Assembly (NCBI GenBank): GCA_959606905.1
Contig: CAUHML010000196.1
Location: forward strand, 1-5,601
Reading direction: 5' to 3'
Length of the DNA stretch: 5,601 nucleotides
DNA from: an uncultured Bacteroides sp.
GTDB taxonomy: Bacteria > Bacteroidota > Bacteroidia > Bacteroidales > Bacteroidaceae
This document shows positions 1-5,601 of this stretch, piece after piece. A model generated the notes under the pieces. The model had not been told where the DNA came from. It did no database searches and worked only from the letters and a program-made list of their open reading frames with translations. The translations under genes were made by a program, and so were the position numbers. The stretch's first letter is position 1. Each line of letters starts with the position of its first letter.

Positions 1-1
1 T

Positions 2-3000
2 GGTAAGTTCACACTTCAGAATGTTCCTGATAATGGAACGATCCAAGTAAGTTTCGTGGGGTACAAGACCGTAGATATCCAAGTGAAAGGACAATCTACC
101 GTTAAGATAATCTTGGAGGAGGATACCGAAACACTGGATGAAGTGGTAGTGGTTGGCTATGGCGTTCAGAAAAAAAGTGATGTGACTGGTGCTATGGCAC
201 GTGTTACGAGTAAGGTTATAGAGGATCGTCCTGTTCAAAATGCTTTGCAGGCTATGCAAGGACGTGTGACAGGTGTGGATATTACGTCTAATAATCGTCC
301 TGGTGAGTTGGGCGATATTCGTATTCGTGGTAATCGTTCTTTAACTGCGGATAATAATCCTTTATATGTTATTGACGGAATACCTATGTCAGCAGGTTCG
401 ATTGCTGATGTTAATCCGAGTGATATTGAATCTATGGAAATTTTGAAAGATGCTTCTGCTACCGCTATTTATGGCTCTCGTGGTGCTAATGGTGTTATCT
501 TGGTGACAACCAAAAAAGGTAAAACGGGTAGAACTACTATTAATTATGATGGCTCATTTAGTTTTGGTTTCTTGGATTCAACAACTGATTATATGAATTC
601 TGGTCAATTGTTGGATTATAATCGTCAGTCAGCTATTACGGGGGGTACTTATAATGGTAGATATGGTGACAACCCTGATCCTGAGCGTGATAAAGCTTTA
701 TGGTTGAATCCCAATAATATGTCATATATGGATAAACGATTGGAAAAAGTATATCAGCAAAATGCTGATGGAACTTATTCTTATGATCCTTCACAATTAG
801 AAACAACTGATTGGGGCGAATTGGTGACACGTACAGCATTTACTCATAATCATCAGATTTCTCTTTCAGCAGGAACGGAAACTTCCAAATTGTATGTATC
901 ATTGGGATATTTGGATCAGAAAGTACCTATGAAAGACCAAGATTTCAAACGTTATACAGCCAATATAAACGGTGAAATTATTCCGACTAAATGGTTGAAA
1001 GTGGGAATGGGATTGAATGCTACTCATTCTATTAAAAATTATGGTATTGTAAGTAATACAAGTAATACAGGAGCAAAAGACTCTTATGGTTTGGCTATGG
1101 ATATGATGCCATGGGTACCGGCTTATAATGAAGATGGTTCTATACTGGAGGTTGCAAGTGCCGATGATCAGGCTTATCATAATCCTTTGAGAAATATAGA
1201 TGATGCTTGGAATGAAACACGTTATTATGGCGTGAACTTCTCTTCTTATGCAGAATTGGATTTTGGACAATTTTGGGAACCTTTGAAAGGTGTAAAATGG
1301 CGTACGAATTTAGGCGCTCAATATCGTAACTCCCGTGTGGGTAGTTATTATGGTGAGGGATATACTAATCCTTTTAAAAATCCTGCAATGGCTCCTAATG
1401 TAGCCAATAATGAGCACAGTCAGAAGTTGTCATGGACATTGGAAAACTTGCTGTATATCAATAAAACAATAAAAGATATTCATTCGGTAAATATTACTTT
1501 GTTGCAATCAGCTGAACGTTATCGTACTGAAGGGTTGAACATGCGTGGATATGAAATCACATTTCCTTCTTCTTTGTGGTATAATATTGGTGCATCGAAT
1601 AATGCAAAATATGCTCCAGGCTCCAATTTTTCTACTTGGTCAAGAGCTTCTTATATGGCACGTGTGAATTATGGATTGATGGATAAATATTTGTTGACTG
1701 TTACCGGACGATTTGATGGCGCTTCTATGTTGGCTGCTGGAAACAAATGGGATTTCTTTCCTTCTGCTGCATTGGCATGGCGTATGGAACAAGAGAAATG
1801 GATACAGCAAATTAATTGGATTAACCAATTAAAACTTCGTGTAGGATATGGTGTTACAGGTAACTCTGCTGTTAATCCTTATCAAACAGCAGGTTCTGTT
1901 ACTTCTACCTATGCTAGCATCCCATTTGGTGTGGGCAATGTTTCGTCGAATACTATTGGTACAAAGACTAATATTATGCCTAACTATTCTTTAGGTTGGG
2001 AAAAAACTTCATCTTTAAATGTTGGTGTTGATTTTGGAGTCTTGGAGAATCGTATTAGTGGTAGTGTTGAATATTATATTGCTAAGACTTCTGATTTGCT
2101 GATGAATCAGTCTATTCCGGTAATTACCGGTTATGCACAAATCTTGAATAATGTAGGTAAGACAGAAAATAGAGGTTTTGAAGTTTCGTTGTCAACTGTA
2201 AATGTTAAAACAAAAGACTTCACATGGCAAACGGATTGGACTTTCTCTTTGAATAATGAAAAAATTAAAGAATTGGCCGGTGGTGCTACGTATGATTCAA
2301 CAGGTCCTTGGATGGTGGGTGAGCCTTTGAATAGTTTTTATGATTTCCAGTATGACCGCATTTGGCAAAATACTCAGGAGGATAATCATTTGATGGATGT
2401 TTATCGTTCTTTGGGATTGACTTTCCTTCCTGGACAATATAAGATTGTGGATCAACCATTAGTTGAAGTTCCACAAGGTACAGAAGGATCAAAGACTGTA
2501 GAAATAAAAGATGCTGCAGGTAATAAAACAGGTGAAGTTGTTTCCTATATGGATAATGGATTTGGTAAATTTGATGATAATGATAAGAAAATTTATAATA
2601 AATCTCCTAAATGGACAGGCGGTATCAATAATTCATTTACCTATAAGAACTGGAATTTGAGTTTCTTTACTTATTTTCGATTTGGTAATACTTATTATGG
2701 TCTGACCCAGACTATTGGTCGTCGAATTGAAAAAGATACATGGTCACCAACTAATACAGATGCAAAGTTTGCTCAGCCTACTACTGCAACTCGTGAAACT
2801 AAATATGACTATGTAAGAAATTATACAAAAGGAAATATGGTTCTTATAAAGAATATAGCTTTGTCTTATACAGTTCCTCAAAGTTGGTTGAAGAAGTGTG
2901 GTGCAAGCAGTGCACAGGTATATGCTCAGGTATTGAATCCGTTCCTTTTTGGTGGAGAATTGGTTAAAGCTGGTATTAATCCGGATGATTTGACTGGTTG

Positions 3001-3085
3001 GGATGCAGGTAATCATATTGGTGGACAAACTAATAATACTTGTATTACTCGCAGTCTTGTTTTGGGAGTAAGATTGGGCTTCTAA
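2..3085 (+). CDS. SusC/RagA-family TonB-dependent outer-membrane receptor (5' partial)
   Basis: Outer-membrane active transporter that, with its SusD partner, imports an oligomeric nutrient into the periplasm using TonB-ExbBD energy. The reading frame is open from base 2, so 1027 residues are visible (numbered from there). The signal peptide and start of the N-terminal domain are missing. Residues 1-45 are the end of a carboxypeptidase-regulatory-like beta domain, with the typical VSFVGYKT motif. A TonB-box-like LDEVVVVGYG lies at about 45-54. The plug spans about 58-175, with the family hallmarks NPLYVIDGIP (119-128) and EILKDASATAIYGSRGANG (146-164). The rest is the 22-stranded-type barrel, with conserved FFPSAALAW, LKLRVGYGVTGN and GGINNSFTYKNW blocks, ending in an outer-membrane C-terminal signature (VLGVRLGF, final Phe). 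The GTG at 56 is internal, not the start. An upstream STN domain, which would suggest sigma/anti-sigma control, cannot be judged. The family call is very secure; the substrate is unknown, so I give no gene symbol. Confidence 0.97.
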   Translation, partial: GKFTLQNVPDNGTIQVSFVGYKTVDIQVKGQSTVKIILEEDTETLDEVVVVGYGVQKKSDVTGAMARVTSKVIEDRPVQNALQAMQGRVTGVDITSNNRPGELGDIRIRGNRSLTADNNPLYVIDGIPMSAGSIADVNPSDIESMEILKDASATAIYGSRGANGVILVTTKKGKTGRTTINYDGSFSFGFLDSTTDYMNSGQLLDYNRQSAITGGTYNGRYGDNPDPERDKALWLNPNNMSYMDKRLEKVYQQNADGTYSYDPSQLETTDWGELVTRTAFTHNHQISLSAGTETSKLYVSLGYLDQKVPMKDQDFKRYTANINGEIIPTKWLKVGMGLNATHSIKNYGIVSNTSNTGAKDSYGLAMDMMPWVPAYNEDGSILEVASADDQAYHNPLRNIDDAWNETRYYGVNFSSYAELDFGQFWEPLKGVKWRTNLGAQYRNSRVGSYYGEGYTNPFKNPAMAPNVANNEHSQKLSWTLENLLYINKTIKDIHSVNITLLQSAERYRTEGLNMRGYEITFPSSLWYNIGASNNAKYAPGSNFSTWSRASYMARVNYGLMDKYLLTVTGRFDGASMLAAGNKWDFFPSAALAWRMEQEKWIQQINWINQLKLRVGYGVTGNSAVNPYQTAGSVTSTYASIPFGVGNVSSNTIGTKTNIMPNYSLGWEKTSSLNVGVDFGVLENRISGSVEYYIAKTSDLLMNQSIPVITGYAQILNNVGKTENRGFEVSLSTVNVKTKDFTWQTDWTFSLNNEKIKELAGGATYDSTGPWMVGEPLNSFYDFQYDRIWQNTQEDNHLMDVYRSLGLTFLPGQYKIVDQPLVEVPQGTEGSKTVEIKDAAGNKTGEVVSYMDNGFGKFDDNDKKIYNKSPKWTGGINNSFTYKNWNLSFFTYFRFGNTYYGLTQTIGRRIEKDTWSPTNTDAKFAQPTTATRETKYDYVRNYTKGNMVLIKNIALSYTVPQSWLKKCGASSAQVYAQVLNPFLFGGELVKAGINPDDLTGWDAGNHIGGQTNNTCITRSLVLGVRLGF
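1052..1069 (+). repeat. 9-bp in-frame tandem duplication inside the susC-like gene
   Basis: The unit AGTAATACA occurs twice back to back, encoding Ser-Asn-Thr twice (SNTSNT) in the early barrel region, probably in a loop. The unit is a multiple of three, so gain or loss of a copy would not shift the frame. It may simply be a chance or slippage duplication. Confidence 0.6.
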
Positions 3086-3107
3086 TTGATAGTATTGATT
3101 TTATAAT
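3086..3107 (+). other. 22-bp intergenic spacer between the susC-like and susD-like genes
   Basis: The spacer is A/T-rich and has no purine-rich Shine-Dalgarno match before the ATG at 3108, which is usual for Bacteroidota. ATTGAT occurs twice, at 3085-3090 and 3094-3099, the first copy beginning on the last base of the susC stop codon. There is no hairpin or terminator, so read-through transcription from the upstream gene is expected. Confidence 0.75.
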
Positions 3108-5426
3108 ATGAAGAAAATGAAAAAATATATATTAGCTGGTACATTTGCACTTGCATTGGCAAGTTGTTCTGATAGTTTCTTGGAAGAAAAAATGGTATCT
3201 TCCATAACACAGGACTATTTGAATACTGAAATAGGTTTGGATCAATTGATTGTGAGTTCATATAATTCGGTTCGTTTTCCTTTGTTGTACACTGAAGGTC
3301 TGCATATGTTGGAAACAGGTCATGATTGTGCTATGAAAAGTGGTGCGACGTCATTGAATAAGTTTGCAATATCTGAGTGGTCTCCTTCGGGGCTCATAGG
3401 AAATCAGGCTAATCAGTTTATGGGATTTCAGTCAAAGCAGCAGGCTGGATTTTTGATCAATGGCTATCCGATTATCGATAATTGTAATAAGGCTATTACT
3501 GCTATTCGTTCAGGGGATGCTTTAGGAAAATATGCTTCTGACCCTTCTTTTGCAGCAGCACGTTTGTCTGAGGTGTTATTTAATCGTGCTTACGTGTATT
3601 ATTTGCTGAATACAGTTTTTGGTGATGTCTATTTTTCAACGGAAAGTAGTACTTCTTTGCCTTCAAATTATCAATATACGCGTACTCCTGCATCTGTCAT
3701 GTTCAAGGAACTGATTGGTGATTTGCGTTATGCGGTGGAGCATTTGCCAGAGCAATATAGTGAGGCTGAATATGGACGTGCAACAAAATATGCAGCGGCT
3801 CATTTATTGGCTAAGATTTATTTGAATCGTTATCAAGGTAAAGAGTATGGTACTCCTGAATATGGTCGTAGAGCTGATGGAACGATAGATAATAGCAATG
3901 AAAAGTCATATTTGGGTATGCTTTATAAAGGTGAGGGGGCTGCGGATTTGGATTCTTGTATTTATTATGCTAATATGGTGATTAATGCTCATCCGTTGGT
4001 AGATGATTATCATGAATTGTTCCGCCATGACCTAGGTGATTTCTCGAATGAAAAGACAACAGAGAATGTTTTGAACGCAGTATTTTCAGAAAGTGGTGAT
4101 AACTATCGTTACGGTGTACGTGCTTTGACTTTCTTTGTCGGTGATTATGCAGGTGACAAGTATGGTATTCCTAGTCGTTTGTGGGAATATGGCGGTAAGT
4201 CAAATCAAGGTTTTTGTAATGATGATTTTGGTATAGATGTATTTACAGACAAACTAAATGACTCTCGTTATCAAAAAACTTTCCGTTTGGAATATGTGAC
4301 AGGCATAAACACTTCGGGAGCTTCTACTCCCAGTGCAAATGGAGATTATTATGCTTACAATGATGAAAGAAATAAAACGTATGTTTGGAATGAGGAACAA
4401 GCTGCTTATTTCAATGAACATATTTTGCCTACTTATAATCGTCCTTCTTGGGGAGGTCGTAAAGCTGTGGCGGGAGAACATAAAATGGGAACAGGAGATA
4501 TCTCACGTGCTATGATTGAGAATACAAAAGAAACCGCTATTGATGTGGAGGTTATCAATGCTCAGCCATATCCTGTATTTGCCAGATGGGTGAAAGATGG
4601 CAATAAGTATTATTATCGCCCACAAATTGTTGGTAATGATGATTATTCGTTTGCCGATAGTAAAATTTTCTATGGATTGGAGAATACTTCTAAAACAGGT
4701 AAGGTTACAAATATGAAGTATGATGATCCTAATCGTGGTGCTTTGGATAGTGAAAGTGGAGGTCGGGATATTCCGGTTATGCGTTCTGCTGAAATGTACT
4801 TGGTGCGTGCTGAGGCTTATGGACGTAAGGGAGAATACGGTAAAGCAATTGAAGATATTAATGTATTACGCAGACGTGCAGCCTTTAAACCTGGTGAAAC
4901 TCGTAATGAAGTACTTGCACGTTTATATCCTGGACATGAAAATTTAAGTAACGAGTCACAACAATGGCCGTATGAAGTAGATAATAATAGTTATGATGCA
5001 ATAAAGGTCGATGCTTCATATTGGGATGGAACTTCCGAAAAATCAAAATTAGAAAATTATACTCCTGTTGCTGATACTCCGGAAAAACGTTTTCTGGAAT
5101 TTATATATAATGAATATGCGAGAGAGTTCAATGAAGAATTTATCTACTATGGAGTGATTCACCATGCAGGTGTTCAAGCTCAGCGTATTCAGTGGCATAA
5201 CCAAATGGGAGCAAATTCGGCTAATAACACTTATCCGGTAGGTTCATGGGATGTTTCTGATAATGTGAATGGTGGTAATGGTCAAACAGGAAATGCTAAA
5301 GGCAATTTCCAGAATTATATGACATTGAAACCATTCTCTAGAACTTTCATAGAGTTGCTGACAGATGAAAATGGTGTGTTGTTGGATGAAGCTGCAAAAA
5401 AAGCTTATCAGAATTATGGATATTAA
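3108..5426 (+). CDS. SusD/RagB-family surface lipoprotein, nutrient-binding partner of the SusC-like receptor (long form)
   Basis: Predicted surface-exposed lipoprotein that captures the ligand and caps the SusC barrel. It has 772 residues, against roughly 500-650 for most SusD proteins (about 550 in the starch SusD). Residues 1-19 form a signal peptide (Lys-rich start, hydrophobic core) ending in a lipobox, ALASC, with lipidated Cys20. The acidic SDSFLEEK that follows fits surface export in this phylum. N-terminal helical-repeat (TPR-like) SusD blocks are visible at NCNKAITAI (125-133), the EVLFNRAYVYYLLNTVFGDV segment (155-174) and GRATKYAAAHLLAKIYLN (223-240). Residues about 245-550 are variable and aromatic-rich, probably holding the ligand surface and the extra length. 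The C-terminal RagB/SusD block has RSAEMYLVRAEAY (559-571) and DINVLRRRAAF (583-593). A divergent form of the usual ER-REL-E-G-R motif follows at about 663-686, and the protein ends in YQNYGY, close to the family's QNPGY ending. ATG 3108 is chosen; ATG 3117 would also keep a signal peptide. It lies 22 bp after the receptor gene, same strand. Family call secure; ligand unknown. Confidence 0.96.
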   Translation: MKKMKKYILAGTFALALASCSDSFLEEKMVSSITQDYLNTEIGLDQLIVSSYNSVRFPLLYTEGLHMLETGHDCAMKSGATSLNKFAISEWSPSGLIGNQANQFMGFQSKQQAGFLINGYPIIDNCNKAITAIRSGDALGKYASDPSFAAARLSEVLFNRAYVYYLLNTVFGDVYFSTESSTSLPSNYQYTRTPASVMFKELIGDLRYAVEHLPEQYSEAEYGRATKYAAAHLLAKIYLNRYQGKEYGTPEYGRRADGTIDNSNEKSYLGMLYKGEGAADLDSCIYYANMVINAHPLVDDYHELFRHDLGDFSNEKTTENVLNAVFSESGDNYRYGVRALTFFVGDYAGDKYGIPSRLWEYGGKSNQGFCNDDFGIDVFTDKLNDSRYQKTFRLEYVTGINTSGASTPSANGDYYAYNDERNKTYVWNEEQAAYFNEHILPTYNRPSWGGRKAVAGEHKMGTGDISRAMIENTKETAIDVEVINAQPYPVFARWVKDGNKYYYRPQIVGNDDYSFADSKIFYGLENTSKTGKVTNMKYDDPNRGALDSESGGRDIPVMRSAEMYLVRAEAYGRKGEYGKAIEDINVLRRRAAFKPGETRNEVLARLYPGHENLSNESQQWPYEVDNNSYDAIKVDASYWDGTSEKSKLENYTPVADTPEKRFLEFIYNEYAREFNEEFIYYGVIHHAGVQAQRIQWHNQMGANSANNTYPVGSWDVSDNVNGGNGQTGNAKGNFQNYMTLKPFSRTFIELLTDENGVLLDEAAKKAYQNYGY

Positions 5427-5430
5427 TTAA

Positions 5431-5445
5431 ATTGATAATATCAAT
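5431..5445. repeat. 15-bp perfect palindrome just after the susD-like gene
   Basis: ATTGATA and TATCAAT flank a single central A, starting 4 bp after the stop codon. As RNA it could form only a weak 5-bp A/U-rich stem with a 5-nt loop, and there is no T-run after it, so it is not a terminator. It could be a protein-binding dyad or chance in AT-rich DNA. Confidence 0.45.
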
Positions 5446-5480
5446 ATGTTCTTGGAAATGAGGTTAATTAGGAAATTTGA

Positions 5481-5542
5481 TTAACTCGTTAAAAAAGTAA
5501 GGTGGCATTGTCGGTGTTACCTTACTTTTTTTTATGAGTTAA
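5481..5542. repeat. 62-bp interrupted dyad surrounding the terminator
   Basis: TTAACTC (5481-5487) is the exact reverse complement of GAGTTAA (5536-5542). These outer arms enclose the terminator stem, separated from it by only 3-4 unpaired bases on each side, so the whole block can fold as one long, nearly continuous hairpin. Confidence 0.7.
5491..5533 (+). terminator. Rho-independent terminator of the susCD-like transcript
   Basis: GTAAGGT (5497-5503) pairs perfectly with ACCTTAC (5519-5525). The stem extends outward through six A-T pairs (A 5491-5496 with T 5526-5531) and inward through two G-U pairs, one C-G and one A-U, leaving a 7-nt loop (5508-5514). A run of eight T residues (5526-5533) follows the core stem. 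It begins 64 bp after the susD-like stop and probably ends the two-gene transcript. The A-run on the left arm becomes a T-run on the opposite strand, so it could also work in reverse. Confidence 0.9.
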
Positions 5543-5569
5543 CTAAAAAGTGAACAATTAACCATATAA

Positions 5570-5601
5570 ATGGATAAAATTCTATTTGATATAACTTCTC
5601 T
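5570..5601 (+). CDS. Possible start of a downstream gene (first ten codons only)
   Basis: An ATG at 5570 opens a frame that runs without a stop to the window edge, reading MDKILFDITS. It is preceded by A/T-rich sequence (CCATATAA), as is common before Bacteroidota start codons, and lies 36 bp after the terminator T-run. Ten codons are too few to assign a family. Two minus-strand frames are also open from the window edge down to stops at 5539-5541 and 5532-5534, so the end of a convergent gene is an alternative reading. Confidence 0.3.
   Translation, partial: MDKILFDITS

Noticed and set aside
56..58. GTG as the start codon of the susC-like gene
   Set aside because: The frame is open back to the window edge, and the upstream codons encode typical carboxypeptidase-regulatory-like domain sequence leading into VSFVGYKT. 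The true start is outside the window.
636..3028. Open frames on the minus strand within the susC-like gene (such as 636-839, 899-1270, 1640-1828, 2286-2492, 2744-3028)
   Set aside because: They lie fully inside a strongly supported + strand gene, have low-complexity His/Ile/Tyr-rich translations typical of antisense shadows, and show no recognisable domain.
4254..4947. Extra short frames over the susD-like gene (minus 4254-4481; plus 4333-4515 and 4720-4947)
   Set aside because: They overlap the conserved SusD reading frame and show no domain or signal of their own. Their composition reflects the out-of-frame reading.
5581..5588. TCTATTTG as a Bacteroidota -7 promoter box
   Set aside because: It matches TA-nn-TTTG at all but one constrained position, but has no TTTG box at the proper upstream distance and would lie inside the possible downstream gene.
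1..5601. CRISPR array, tRNA/rRNA, insertion sequence, integrase or phage genes
   Set aside because: No regularly spaced repeats, RNA gene signatures or mobile-element proteins were seen. Nearly all the window is the two coding regions.

Overview
The window is an ordinary-looking nutrient-uptake locus from a member of the Bacteroidota, most likely a gut-type Bacteroidales (Bacteroides/Prevotella-like). Three things point there. It holds a tandem SusC-family TonB-dependent receptor and a SusD/RagB-family lipoprotein, a pair essentially confined to this phylum. The DNA is AT-rich with mostly T- or A-ending codons. There is no Shine-Dalgarno sequence before the second gene.

Layout: (1) positions 2-3085, + strand: a SusC/RagA-type outer-membrane receptor whose 5' end lies outside the window. 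The visible part holds the end of the N-terminal carboxypeptidase-regulatory-like domain, a TonB-box-like segment, the plug and the complete C-terminal barrel. (2) A 22-bp gap. (3) Positions 3108-5426, + strand: a complete, unusually long (772 aa) SusD-like lipoprotein. (4) Positions 5427-5601: a short non-coding stretch with a 15-bp palindrome, a strong intrinsic terminator inside a larger dyad, and possibly the first ten codons of another gene at 5570.

How the parts work together: in this family the SusD lipoprotein sits as a lid on the extracellular face of the SusC barrel. It captures a ligand (usually a glycan, sometimes a peptide), and SusC imports it using TonB-ExbBD energy. The close spacing and the terminator after susD indicate that the two genes are co-transcribed and that the transcript ends near 5533. 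No glycoside hydrolase, peptidase, SusE/F-like protein, sigma/anti-sigma pair or hybrid two-component regulator is visible, so the substrate and regulator cannot be named.

I found no clear evidence of a previously undescribed system. The points worth a second look are modest: the long SusD with a divergent C-terminal motif, an insertion with a degenerate calcium-loop-like motif in SusC, a codon-usage shift near the SusC TonB box, and the nested dyad at the terminator.
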